DNA from: a marine bacterium B5-7
GTDB lineage: Bacteria > Pseudomonadota > Gammaproteobacteria > BQJM01
DNA: 46,062 nt
Direction of reading: 5' to 3'
Assembly: GCA_021604705.1 (NCBI GenBank)
Contig: BQJM01000011.1
Location: 1-46,062, forward strand
Shown here piece by piece: positions 1-8,481 of the stretch (its first letter is position 1; the number at the start of each line of letters is the position of its first letter). The notes below the pieces were generated by a model. That model made no database searches, had not been told where the DNA came from, and saw only the letters and a program-made list of their open reading frames with translations. The position numbers and the translations under genes are program-made.

Positions 1-1
1 A

Positions 2-1810
2 CTTGGTAACGATGCAACATCGCTAAAAAATCAATATGCAAATGACAAAGGCTTATTCCAAGGGCAATATCAATCAGATAAAGCCTTGGTGAATAGCCAA
101 TTAAAAGGTGATAAGGGTAGTTTGACGACACAACTTCAGAAGAATCAAACAGCATTAAATAGCCGCTTAAATTCGGATGAAAAATCGATTACAGCAAATC
201 AAACCCAAACAGAAAAACTCAATACGCAATTACAAGGTGCAGAACAAGCGTTCGGTACACAAATGGGTAGTGATGCGCAGGCCTTGAAAACGCAGTACGG
301 TAATATTAAAGGTGTGGTGAATGGGCAATATAATACCGACAAACAATATGTGGGTAGTGTGGTTCATCAAGATCAACAGGCATTAAACACGCAGCTTCAA
401 AGTGATAAGACCCAGTTAAATACGCGCTTGAATAATGATGAGCAATCAATGTCGCTTGATAAAACGCAAGCAGAAGCATTCCGCAGCAACGTACAGGGCG
501 CTGAAAAAGCATTTGGTACACAATTGCAGGGTGATGCGCAGACACTGGCGACCCAGTATCAAAATGATAAGGGCTTAGTTCAAGACGAATATAAAGCCGA
601 CAAGCTCTTTGCTAATAATCAATATCAGCAAGATAAAGGTGCCCTCAGCAGCCAAGAAAAAAATGATGAAATACTATTAAACAACCGTTTCAATGCGGAT
701 GAAAAAGCGATCACGGGTAATCAAACTCAGAACCAAGCCTTACGTGACCAGGCGCAGGAGGCAGAAAAGTATTTTGATGCACAGTTAGGTGATGCATCTC
801 AAACGGCTACGAAGCAATATAAAGAGGATCAAAGTTTCCTTAAGGTTGAAATGCAGGGAGACAGAAATGTCTTGAGCAAGCAGTATCAAACAGACAAAAG
901 CCGTGTGCAGGGTGCGCTTCAAGGTGATCAGATGATGCTAAATAGTCGCTTAACGAAAGATGAGCAAGCGATTTCTGGTGATGCGAATCAAACCCAGGCA
1001 TTGCGTCAGATGGTACAAGAGGAAGAGCAATCCTTCGGCACACAATTGAAAGGTGATGCGAAATACGTAGGAAAGCAATACAAAGAAGACCAAGGTGTTG
1101 TAAAAGAAGAAGCAAAAGCAGATAAGCTGTTGGTAAATAGTCAGTACAGGAAAGACCAGGGTGGCTTAAACAAACAATTAAGCAATGATAAAGCCTTGCT
1201 TAACAACCGTTTCAATAAAGATGAAGGTGCGATTTCTGGCAATGCCACCGCTGAAAAGAATCTTAACCAGAATAGCGCAAGAAGCCTTTGGGTTGCGCAT
1301 GTGAGACAGAGTCTCAATACCATTATCAATAATTTGAATGAAATTAAACGTGTGAAACAAGATATTCACGCAGATAACCACTTATCTCCTACGCATGAGG
1401 CGAGCTTACAGCGAGCATTTTCTAAAATAGGCGTTACTTCTCAGCAGCAGGCGATTAAATTGATTGGGACACTCAAACGATTGCAAGAAGGTGGTCAACT
1501 TGGCAATGCTGAGTTGGTGGCGACCTTGGATAATTTGGCGCAGTTGAAGCATTACAATGCAGCAGTGGGCGCTGCGGTTCAGCGTACAAGGAAAGCAGTC
1601 TCTCATGCCCAGGCAGAGAAGCATGACAACCATGTGATGGATACAAACCAAGTCAATACAGACAGCAAGGGCTCAGAGTTATTACGTGATGATGGAAAAT
1701 CCGATTTGGTGCGTGACTATAGTGCGCATACACCTTTAAGTGCACGTGAAGCGGTGACTTTACGCGGTTACTCTGATGCCTTGAATAAATACCATCATAA
1801 AAATAAATAA
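2..1810 (+). CDS. Hendecad-repeat coiled-coil protein, 5' end outside window
   Basis: The frame is open to the left edge, so this is the 3' part of a longer gene; an internal GTG near base 80 or ATG at 86 is not a convincing start because the same repeat continues upstream of both. The visible protein (about 600 residues) is built of 11-residue units of the form [YL]xxDKxxLxxQ. They are grouped into higher-order repeats of exactly 87 residues (seven 11-mers plus one 10-mer). The motif LN(S/T/N)R(L/F) recurs at residues 24, 111, 198, 285 and 372 counted from the ATG at 86. The last 180 residues are not repetitive and are mostly helical and polar. Hendecads form straight or right-handed coiled coils, so a fibrous surface, secreted or structural protein is inferred. 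No family was recognised. It converges on the Nif3-like gene. Confidence 0.8.
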   Translation, partial: LGNDATSLKNQYANDKGLFQGQYQSDKALVNSQLKGDKGSLTTQLQKNQTALNSRLNSDEKSITANQTQTEKLNTQLQGAEQAFGTQMGSDAQALKTQYGNIKGVVNGQYNTDKQYVGSVVHQDQQALNTQLQSDKTQLNTRLNNDEQSMSLDKTQAEAFRSNVQGAEKAFGTQLQGDAQTLATQYQNDKGLVQDEYKADKLFANNQYQQDKGALSSQEKNDEILLNNRFNADEKAITGNQTQNQALRDQAQEAEKYFDAQLGDASQTATKQYKEDQSFLKVEMQGDRNVLSKQYQTDKSRVQGALQGDQMMLNSRLTKDEQAISGDANQTQALRQMVQEEEQSFGTQLKGDAKYVGKQYKEDQGVVKEEAKADKLLVNSQYRKDQGGLNKQLSNDKALLNNRFNKDEGAISGNATAEKNLNQNSARSLWVAHVRQSLNTIINNLNEIKRVKQDIHADNHLSPTHEASLQRAFSKIGVTSQQQAIKLIGTLKRLQEGGQLGNAELVATLDNLAQLKHYNAAVGAAVQRTRKAVSHAQAEKHDNHVMDTNQVNTDSKGSELLRDDGKSDLVRDYSAHTPLSAREAVTLRGYSDALNKYHHKNK

Positions 1811-1823
1811 GCCGTATTTATTT
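1801..1823. terminator. AT-only inverted repeat between convergent genes
   Basis: AAATAAATA (1801-1809) and TATTTATTT (1815-1823) form a perfect 9-bp inverted repeat with a 5-nt loop. It overlaps the stop codons of both converging genes. It could act as a weak bidirectional terminator; the stem is entirely A/T, so this is tentative. Confidence 0.35.
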
Positions 1824-2580
1824 AAACCGGATTATCAATATCTACAAACGTATGTTGTAAGTTGAACTGTTTTTTAAGATGTTCGCCGAGTACCTGCACC
1901 CCAAACTGTTCCGTCGCATGATGACCTGCCGCGAAGAAGTGTATGCCACGCTCGCGGGCAACGTGGGTGGTGCGTTCAGAGGCTTCACCCGTAATAAACG
2001 CATCCATCCCAGCATCAGCCGCCAATGCTAAATAATCTTGTCCTGCCCCCGTACACCAAGCGATACGCTGAATAGGCTGGTCTGAACCGGTAATATGTAG
2101 TGGGGTGCGCCCCAGTGCCTTTGTTATCACATCATTTAATGCCTCAGCTGCTAGCGGTGCGGGCAATTGTCCTGTGAGTATTAAATCAGGTCCCTTGCCG
2201 GTTGCAATCGATCCATCAATGCGAATATTCAATTGTTTCGCAAGTTGTGCATTGTTGCCTAACTCGGGTGCGGTATCGAGTGGTAAGTGGTAAGCAAGCA
2301 GATTGATGTTGTGTTCTAACAAGAGGGCAATACGTTCACGTTTCATGTCGACTAAACAAGGATTCTCACCGGACCAGAAATAACCGTGATGCACCAATAA
2401 AGTATCTGCATCCAAGTCGATGGCTTTTTCAATCAATGCACGACAAGCCGTGACACCAGTGACAATATGCTTAACCTCTTTGAGGCCTGCAACTTGCAGA
2501 CCATTGGGGCAGTAATCTTGGTGCGCTTCTACGTTTAAGAGAGAAGCGCAATGATCGAGTAGTATCTGGCGATCTATCAT
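1822..2580 (-). CDS. ybgI: Nif3-like dinuclear metal centre protein (YbgI family)
   Basis: The 252-residue length matches the short bacterial Nif3/DUF34 form. Metal-ligand motifs are visible: VHHGYFW near residue 64, AYHLPLD near residue 97, and the C-terminal GHHATEQFG. The family forms hexameric toroids with a di-metal site; it is often annotated GTP cyclohydrolase 1 type 2, but its physiological reaction is not settled. Its ATG overlaps the stop of the upstream protease gene as ATGA (2577-2580), so the two are probably co-translated. The family assignment is firm; the biochemical role is not. Confidence 0.92.
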   Translation of the reverse strand: MIDRQILLDHCASLLNVEAHQDYCPNGLQVAGLKEVKHIVTGVTACRALIEKAIDLDADTLLVHHGYFWSGENPCLVDMKRERIALLLEHNINLLAYHLPLDTAPELGNNAQLAKQLNIRIDGSIATGKGPDLILTGQLPAPLAAEALNDVITKALGRTPLHITGSDQPIQRIAWCTGAGQDYLALAADAGMDAFITGEASERTTHVARERGIHFFAAGHHATEQFGVQVLGEHLKKQFNLQHTFVDIDNPV

Positions 2581-3941
2581 TCTAGTACCATATAAAAAGA
2601 TCCGCCTGCACGTAACACGCGCAACAGCAGGCTTTTGGTGTGTTTACGCGCAATATCATCTAGTGCTTGTAAGTCAGCGATAGGCTGATGATTTACTTCT
2701 ATGATGACATCGCCTGGTCGTAAACTGGGTTGCGAATGCCATGCGGGGCTATTCTCATTAATGTTAAGGATCTGGACGCCAGTGATAATGCCATGTCCAC
2801 TGATTTGGCTTTTGAAGTTACGCAAATCCATGCCGGCAAACAAGTGATTATGTTTCTCGATAAGTTTGGTTACCTCATGAGGATCTGCGACATGCAGCGT
2901 GACATGTTTCACTTTCCCTTTGCGATGGATGGTAATTGATAGCTTGTCGCCAATGCGGTGTAGACCAATGGCATTACGCACACCAGAAGCGGTTTCAATG
3001 GTGTCATTATCTACTGCAGTGATAATATCACCAGCTTGAAGGTCTGCTTTAGCGGCTGGGGTGTCGGGTGAGATATCGGTAACTAAAGCACCTTTTATGT
3101 TACTTAGCTTAAATGCATCTGCTAAAGCCGGCGTGAGGTTTTGTACCATAACACCTAACATGCCACGATTCACATGACCGTACTTGATCAATTGCGTCAT
3201 CACGCTGTGCGCCATGTTGACCGGAATCGCAAAACCAATACCCACACTGCCGCCATCGGGCGTCAGGATAGCGGTATTAATGCCGACAAGATTCCCTGAT
3301 AAATCTACTAAGGCACCACCAGAGTTACCTGAATTAATGGCTGCATCAGTTTGAATAAAGTTTTCAAATCCTTCAATGCCAAGATTAGCGCGCTGCAAGC
3401 CACTGACAATACCCGAGGTAACACTATGATTTAAACCAAACGGGTTACCAATGGCGACGACAAAATCACCCACTTGCAAATGTGCGGAATTACCTAAGTT
3501 TAAAGCATGTAAATGATGCGCTTGAATTTGTAAAACTGCGATGTCGGAACCCGTATCGCTGCCAATCAGTTTTGCAATAAAACGACGACCATCATTGAGT
3601 GTGACGGTAATCAGCTTGGCATCATGGACGACATGTGCGTTGGTGATGATGTATCCTTTTTTTGTATCAAGAATCACACCTGAGCCTGCGCTCATGAATT
3701 TTTCAGCGGCTTTGGGCGGCTCTGGTCCGCGTTGCGGATGTGTTTGGTGTAGTTGAGGATGCTGAGGCGGCAAGTCACCTTGTGCGACGATGTTGACGAT
3801 AGCAGGTAAAACTTTCGTCAGCATGGGGGCTAAGCTTGGCATGGCTTTGCCATCTAGGCTTTGCGGTAAATGGTTGGCGATAGTGAGCTGAGATAGTATG
3901 AGCATCAGTAACATGGACGTTAGACGGGATAAAAGGCGCAT
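2577..3941 (-). CDS. degQ: HtrA/DegQ-family periplasmic serine endoprotease
   Basis: 454 residues. The N-terminus (about residues 1-22) is a hydrophobic signal peptide. A trypsin-like protease domain follows, with the triad visible as His103 (NAHVV), Asp133 (GSDIAVL) and Ser207 (GNSGGAL). Two PDZ domains follow, at about 260-345 and 365-450. HtrA proteases degrade or refold damaged envelope proteins in the periplasm. AAGGA lies about 8 nt before the ATG. It overlaps the downstream Nif3-like gene by 4 nt. The choice between DegQ, DegP and MucD names cannot be made from sequence alone; the short loop before the catalytic core favours a DegQ/MucD type. Confidence 0.93.
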   Translation of the reverse strand: MRLLSRLTSMLLMLILSQLTIANHLPQSLDGKAMPSLAPMLTKVLPAIVNIVAQGDLPPQHPQLHQTHPQRGPEPPKAAEKFMSAGSGVILDTKKGYIITNAHVVHDAKLITVTLNDGRRFIAKLIGSDTGSDIAVLQIQAHHLHALNLGNSAHLQVGDFVVAIGNPFGLNHSVTSGIVSGLQRANLGIEGFENFIQTDAAINSGNSGGALVDLSGNLVGINTAILTPDGGSVGIGFAIPVNMAHSVMTQLIKYGHVNRGMLGVMVQNLTPALADAFKLSNIKGALVTDISPDTPAAKADLQAGDIITAVDNDTIETASGVRNAIGLHRIGDKLSITIHRKGKVKHVTLHVADPHEVTKLIEKHNHLFAGMDLRNFKSQISGHGIITGVQILNINENSPAWHSQPSLRPGDVIIEVNHQPIADLQALDDIARKHTKSLLLRVLRAGGSFYMVLE

Positions 3942-4031
3942 GAAGTGTTTCCTTGCTAGACAATAGGCGTTTTCTCAGACTACGTGAGCCCCTCCTAAAG
4001 GTCAAGATGATAGCATTTATGGCCATTTTTT

Positions 4032-4040
4032 TGGTACAAT
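4032..4040 (+). promoter_or_regulatory. Extended -10 promoter for accA
   Basis: TGGTACAAT is an extended -10 element (TGn plus TACAAT at 4035-4040); no good -35 is visible. Transcription would begin near 4047. That favours the accA ATG at 4071 over the one at 4050, which would leave almost no leader. Confidence 0.55.
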
Positions 4041-4070
4041 GGCAGCATTATGTCTATGAGAGTCATTCCT

Positions 4071-5027
4071 ATGAATTTGAATTTTTTACCTTTTGAGCAA
4101 CCGATTGCTGAGTTACAGGCGAAAATAGAAGAATTGCGTCATGTTGGTGGTGGTAGTGATCTGAATATTACCAAAGAAATTGAGCAGCTTGAGCAAAAAA
4201 CGTCGTCATTGACCGAATCAATTTTTCAGGACTTGTCGCGTTGGCAAACGGTACAGGTTGCTAGGCATCCTCAGCGTTTGTATACAGCAGATTACATTGA
4301 GCGTGTTTTCACAGACTTTGATGAATTAAAAGGTGATCGCCACTATGCGGATGATCCCGCTATCATCGGCGGTATCGCACGTTTAGAAGGTGAGCCTGTG
4401 ATGGTTATTGGCCAGCAAAAGGGGCGTGACACAAAAGAACGTTTACACCATAACTTTGGTATGCCATGTCCGGAAGGTTATCGTAAAGCATTACGACTAA
4501 TGGAGATGGCGGAACGATTTAAATTACCCATTTTTACTTTGATTGATACAGCAGGTGCTTATCCTGGCGTGGGGGCAGAGGAACGTAATCAAAGTGAAGC
4601 GATTGCAAAAAATTTACAGGTTATGGCGCGCTTGCGCACACCGATAGTTTGCACGGTGATTGGTGAAGGAGGATCCGGTGGTGCGTTAGCGATTGGCGTT
4701 GGCGATCATGTGCAAATGCTAAAATACAGCATTTATTCAGTGATTTCTCCCGAGGGTTGTGCCACGATTCTGTGGAAAAGTGCAGAAAAAGCAAGTGATG
4801 CAGCGGAAGCGTTAAAGCTTACGGCGCAAGATGCATTGTCCTTAGGTTTGATTGATGAAATCATTGATGAGCCACTGGGCGGCGCACATCGTGATTGGAA
4901 GAAAATGGCCGATACCCTTAAGTTGCATTTAAGCAATCAATTATTAACCATGAAAAAAATCCCTCTCGATACCTTGTTAGAACAACGTTATGAAAAATTA
5001 TTAAAACATGGTCAAAGTGCGGATTAA
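4071..5027 (+). CDS. accA: Acetyl-CoA carboxylase carboxyltransferase subunit alpha
   Basis: This subunit and AccD transfer CO2 from carboxybiotin to acetyl-CoA, giving malonyl-CoA for fatty acid synthesis. The start at 4071 gives 318 residues beginning [15 protein letters not shown], the usual family N-terminus and length; GAGAG lies 8 nt upstream. An in-frame ATG at 4050 would add seven residues and sit almost on the predicted transcription start. The CoA-binding glycine-rich segment [15 protein letters not shown] and the conserved [13 protein letters not shown] are present. Four nucleotides separate it from mpl, so the two are probably cotranscribed. Confidence 0.97.
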   Translation: MNLNFLPFEQPIAELQAKIEELRHVGGGSDLNITKEIEQLEQKTSSLTESIFQDLSRWQTVQVARHPQRLYTADYIERVFTDFDELKGDRHYADDPAIIGGIARLEGEPVMVIGQQKGRDTKERLHHNFGMPCPEGYRKALRLMEMAERFKLPIFTLIDTAGAYPGVGAEERNQSEAIAKNLQVMARLRTPIVCTVIGEGGSGGALAIGVGDHVQMLKYSIYSVISPEGCATILWKSAEKASDAAEALKLTAQDALSLGLIDEIIDEPLGGAHRDWKKMADTLKLHLSNQLLTMKKIPLDTLLEQRYEKLLKHGQSAD

Positions 5028-5031
5028 ACTC

Positions 5032-6402
5032 ATGACGAAACACATTCATATTCTCGGGATCTGCGGCACTTTTATGGCTGGCGTTGCGCAGCTTGCTAAA
5101 GCACAAGGATTTATTGTTAGTGGTTCTGATGAAAATGTTTATCCCCCCATGAGTACGCAATTAGAAAATGCAGGCATACAATTACAGCAAGGTTACGATC
5201 CTGCGCAACTTGTTGATAGCATTGATACGGTGATTGTGGGGAATGTCATTTCGCGTGGGAATGTGGCGCTTGAGGCTGCATTGAATCGTAAAATGTCAGT
5301 TATTTCAGGTCCGCAGTGGTTGTATGAAAATATTTTACGCGACCAACATGTGCTGGCGGTGGTGGGTACGCATGGGAAAACGACAACGAGTAGTATGTTG
5401 GCATGGATTCTAGAACATGCAGGGCTAGAACCCGGCTTTTTAATTGGTGGTGTTCCTGAAAACTTTGGCTACTCGGCACGTATTGGCGCCGGAAAATATT
5501 TTGTGATCGAAGCAGACGAATACGACAGTGCGTTCTTCGATAAACGTTCCAAGTGTGTGCATTACCATCCGGATACTTTGATCTTAAATAATTTAGAATT
5601 TGATCATGCGGATATTTTTGATGATTTAGCGGCGATTCAAAAACAATTACATCATTGTGTGCGCACCGTACCGAGCGAAGGTCATATTGTGCAGTCGCTA
5701 GATGATCGTAATTTAAAAGCCGTCATCGATATGGGGTGCTGGACGCCAGTTTCTACTTTCAGTGAGACGCAAGCTGCGGATTGGTCTTGTGTCATGAAGC
5801 AAGCGGATGGACAAGTTTTTGATGTGCTCCATGAGGGGAAAGCCTATCCAGTACAATGGCCGCTGATGGGACAACATAACGTGCATAATGCGATAGCCGC
5901 TGTTGCTGCGGCGTATCACGTTGGGGTCTCCCCAGCTGTTGCGTGCGCAGGTTTATCAACATTTAAAAATGTGAAGCGTCGCATGGAAATCCGAGAAGTC
6001 ATTAATGACATAACAATTTACGATGATTTTGCACACCATCCGACTGCGATTGAGACAACGCTTGCGGGACTGCGAGCACATGTGGGGAATGCACGTATTC
6101 TTGCTGTTTTGGAGTTAGGCTCTTATACCATGCGAAACAATGTGCATGAAGAAAAAACCTTTGCTGCATTGCAAGCGGCTGATCATGTTTTTATTTTGCA
6201 GCCAAACGCATGGCAGGCAGAGCAATATGCTGATTCGATTGGTAAGCCGATGCAAGTGGCGGACTCTGTGGATGCTTTAATTGCTGCAATTGTCGAAGAG
6301 GCAAAGCCACACGATCAGCTTTTAGTGATGAGTAACACAGGTTTCCAAGGTTTTTATGATAAGCTTTCCCGTGCACTGCATCATCGACAGGAATCAGTAT
6401 GA
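5032..6402 (+). CDS. mpl: UDP-N-acetylmuramate:L-Ala-gamma-D-Glu-meso-Dap ligase
   Basis: Mpl attaches recycled murein tripeptide to UDP-MurNAc in the cytoplasm. Starting at 5032 gives 456 residues, close to the E. coli enzyme (457), and the expected N-terminus (IHILGICGTFMAG). A GTG/ATG-initiated extension from 5008 would overlap accA and has no family support. The Mur-ligase P-loop GTHGKTTTSS is at about 112, the EADEYDSAFFDKRSK signature follows, and DDFAHHPTAI marks the third domain. The stop overlaps the next gene as ATGA. A functional Mpl implies peptidoglycan recycling. Confidence 0.97.
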   Translation: MTKHIHILGICGTFMAGVAQLAKAQGFIVSGSDENVYPPMSTQLENAGIQLQQGYDPAQLVDSIDTVIVGNVISRGNVALEAALNRKMSVISGPQWLYENILRDQHVLAVVGTHGKTTTSSMLAWILEHAGLEPGFLIGGVPENFGYSARIGAGKYFVIEADEYDSAFFDKRSKCVHYHPDTLILNNLEFDHADIFDDLAAIQKQLHHCVRTVPSEGHIVQSLDDRNLKAVIDMGCWTPVSTFSETQAADWSCVMKQADGQVFDVLHEGKAYPVQWPLMGQHNVHNAIAAVAAAYHVGVSPAVACAGLSTFKNVKRRMEIREVINDITIYDDFAHHPTAIETTLAGLRAHVGNARILAVLELGSYTMRNNVHEEKTFAALQAADHVFILQPNAWQAEQYADSIGKPMQVADSVDALIAAIVEEAKPHDQLLVMSNTGFQGFYDKLSRALHHRQESV

Positions 6403-6833
6403 TAAACCATCACGCTCCGATTTTTTATCATATTTGTTTGGCCATTGTTACCACGGTTGTTTGTTTAGTTGTGGGGCTTCAAGCCTTGTTATTAGGTTTT
6501 CAAGAATATCGTTTGCGCCACAAGAAAAATTTGCATCGTTTTGTTTTTCTCCCCTCTTTGCAAAGTTTAGAGCGAAGTTTGTTTTGTTTAATCTGGGTGG
6601 GCTTTGTGTTGCTGAGTATTTTGTTGCTTAGTAGCATGGCATTAATGCAACCGAGTTGGTCGCTGGCAGCTTTACAAAAAGCGGTGTCTGCGTGTATTGC
6701 TTGGGGTGTTTTTCTTGTTTTGCTGCTTGGGCGGTATCGTTCAGGATGGCGTGGACAAACGGTGGTACATTGGTCGATTGTTGGTGTTTCTGCCTTGGTT
6801 TTAGGGTACTTCCTCAGTAGTATCATTCTATGA
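6399..6833 (+). CDS. Short YpjD/CcsA-like inner membrane protein
   Basis: 144 residues with about four membrane segments. It resembles only the C-terminal half of E. coli YpjD (about 264 residues): a helix ending in a basic LRHKK patch, then SLQSLERSLF (YpjD has SIERKMF), then AVSACIAWGVFLVLLLGRY and the GWRGQTVVHW block (YpjD: GWRGRRVVW). The CNNM/CorC gene follows, as yfjD follows ypjD in E. coli, which supports the assignment. ATGA overlaps join it to the genes on both sides. The N-terminal half is absent, and mpl occupies the preceding DNA. The role is unknown; CcsA-type proteins act in cytochrome c assembly, but the haem-handling WWD motif is not visible here. Confidence 0.75.
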   Translation: MINHHAPIFYHICLAIVTTVVCLVVGLQALLLGFQEYRLRHKKNLHRFVFLPSLQSLERSLFCLIWVGFVLLSILLLSSMALMQPSWSLAALQKAVSACIAWGVFLVLLLGRYRSGWRGQTVVHWSIVGVSALVLGYFLSSIIL

Positions 6834-8104
6834 TGCAACAAATTTCTGTTAACACCTTATTTATCATTTTAATCGCATTGATTGTGTTATCGGCATTTTT
6901 TTCGAGTGCCGAAACTGGCATGATGGCGTTAAATCGTTATCGTTTGCGACATCTCGCGAAGAATCAACATCGACGCGCAGCATTGGTGATGAAACTATTA
7001 AAAACCCCCGATCGTTTGTTGAGTACGATTCTAATTGGCAACACGTTTGCTAATATTTTAGCATCTGCCGTTGCAACGATGTTGGCTGTTAAGGTGTGGG
7101 GTGAGGTGGGTATTTTACTTGCGACCGTATTGCTCACTTTTTTTGTTTTAATTTTTGCAGAAATTGCACCAAAAACCTTGGCCGCGTTTCATCCGCAACG
7201 TGTTGCATTTTTTGCGGCATGGCCTTTGTTCTTTATCATGAAAATATTTCATCCTATTATTTTAATAGCGACGAAAATAGCAAAAGGCTTGCTGTGGTTG
7301 TTTGGTGTACGTCATGATCAGCAGCGTTCAGATGCATTGAGCCATGAAGAACTGCGCACACTGGTGCGTGAATCGGGCGGTCGATTGTCTAGCGAGCACT
7401 TAAACATGCTGCTAGGTGTTTTGGAGCTTGATCAAGTGACTGTCGAAGATATTATGGTTCCTCGTAGTGAAATGATAGGCATTGATTTAGGTGATGATTG
7501 GGATGCGATTTTGTACCAATTGACGCATGCCACACATACACGCTTACCCATTTATACGGATAATACAGATAACATTGAAGGCATATTACATTTGCGTGCT
7601 GCACTCAATTTATTAGCACAGGAAAATTTGAATAAGGACACTTTGCTAACTATTGCGGAAGTCCCTTATTTTATCCCTGAAATGACGTCGCTGAATCAAC
7701 AATTAAAAGCCTTCCGAGAAAATAAACGGCGTTTAGGTTTGGTCGTTGATGAATATGGCGAATTGCAAGGCATGATTACCTTGGAAGATTTGCTGGAAGA
7801 AATTGTTGGGGAATTTACGACGGATGTATCCGACACGATCGCAGATGTGCATGCACAAGCTGATGGTAGTTATCTGGTGGATTGCTCGATTACTTTGCGA
7901 GAATTAAAACGTACAACGGGTATTGCTTTACCACAGAATGGTCCTAAAACCTTAAGTGGTTTAATTATTGAGTACCTAGAAGAAATACCAACGGCAGGCA
8001 CCGGTTTACGTTTAGCGGGTTATCCGATGGAAATTGTGAAAGTGCAGGATAACATGATTAAAACAGCACGTTTATATGCGATAGCGCAATCAACGCAGCA
8101 ATAA
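6830..8104 (+). CDS. CNNM/CorC-HlyC family membrane protein (YfjD-like)
   Basis: 424 residues. The N-terminal DUF21/CNNM membrane domain (about 1-180) has the typical FFSSAETGMMALN and GNTFANILASA segments. A CBS pair begins at about residue 200 (MVPRSEMIGID) and includes VDEYGELQGMITLEDLLEEIVGE near residue 310, split here as VDEYGELQG and LEDLLEEIVGE. A CorC_HlyC transporter-associated domain closes the protein at about 335-415. The family is linked to Mg2+ (and Co2+) efflux or homeostasis. It overlaps the YpjD-like gene by 4 nt, and its last 15 nt overlap the antisense Mth938 gene. Confidence 0.93.
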   Translation: MMQQISVNTLFIILIALIVLSAFFSSAETGMMALNRYRLRHLAKNQHRRAALVMKLLKTPDRLLSTILIGNTFANILASAVATMLAVKVWGEVGILLATVLLTFFVLIFAEIAPKTLAAFHPQRVAFFAAWPLFFIMKIFHPIILIATKIAKGLLWLFGVRHDQQRSDALSHEELRTLVRESGGRLSSEHLNMLLGVLELDQVTVEDIMVPRSEMIGIDLGDDWDAILYQLTHATHTRLPIYTDNTDNIEGILHLRAALNLLAQENLNKDTLLTIAEVPYFIPEMTSLNQQLKAFRENKRRLGLVVDEYGELQGMITLEDLLEEIVGEFTTDVSDTIADVHAQADGSYLVDCSITLRELKRTTGIALPQNGPKTLSGLIIEYLEEIPTAGTGLRLAGYPMEIVKVQDNMIKTARLYAIAQSTQQ

Positions 8105-8458
8105 TATCGCCACAACAGGTCGTCCATCCACGGCTAATAAATTATACGTTCGACATGCGGCAGCCGTTGTCATGACTTCTACGCCAATGCCGTGTTGCAT
8201 GAGCAAGGCTGTGGTCGCAGGATCCAATGGCCGATGTTCACGGCCCGTACCAATTAATAGCAAAGCGGGTCGCGAAGCGATAATAGGTGCTAAGCTTTCT
8301 TCATTGATTTTATCAATGGAGGATGCGGGCCATTCAGTGACATGTATTTCTGTTAAGTGCAGGCAGTGTGTATGGCGGATGCCATCAATTGTGATGCTGC
8401 TATCATCTGCTGCCTGAATATAAAGGCGATCGCTGGGTTTATCTTGTGTTAGTTCCAT
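8090..8458 (-). CDS. Mth938-like domain protein (DUF498/NDUFAF3 family)
   Basis: 122 residues. The family pattern is clear: LLLIGTGREHRPLDP in mid-protein, then HGIGVEVMTTAAACRTYN and VDGRPVVAILL at the C-terminus. The mitochondrial relative NDUFAF3 is a complex I assembly factor; the bacterial role is undefined. It overlaps the 3' end of the CNNM gene by 15 nt on the opposite strand. Its start codon lies only 23 bp from that of recJ, which is transcribed divergently. Family membership is confident, function is not. Confidence 0.88.
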   Translation of the reverse strand: MELTQDKPSDRLYIQAADDSSITIDGIRHTHCLHLTEIHVTEWPASSIDKINEESLAPIIASRPALLLIGTGREHRPLDPATTALLMQHGIGVEVMTTAAACRTYNLLAVDGRPVVAILLLR

Positions 8459-8471
8459 GGTTTGCTAGTAT
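8444..8471 (+). promoter_or_regulatory. Candidate recJ promoter overlapping divergent gene start
   Basis: TTGTGT (8444-8449), a 16-bp spacer and TAGTAT (8466-8471, preceded by TGC, so extended -10). The predicted start point is within about 5 nt of the recJ ATG at 8482. The complementary strand reads TATACT at 8472-8467, a possible -10 for the opposite gene. Confidence 0.4.
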
Positions 8472-8481
8472 AGCGACTACT

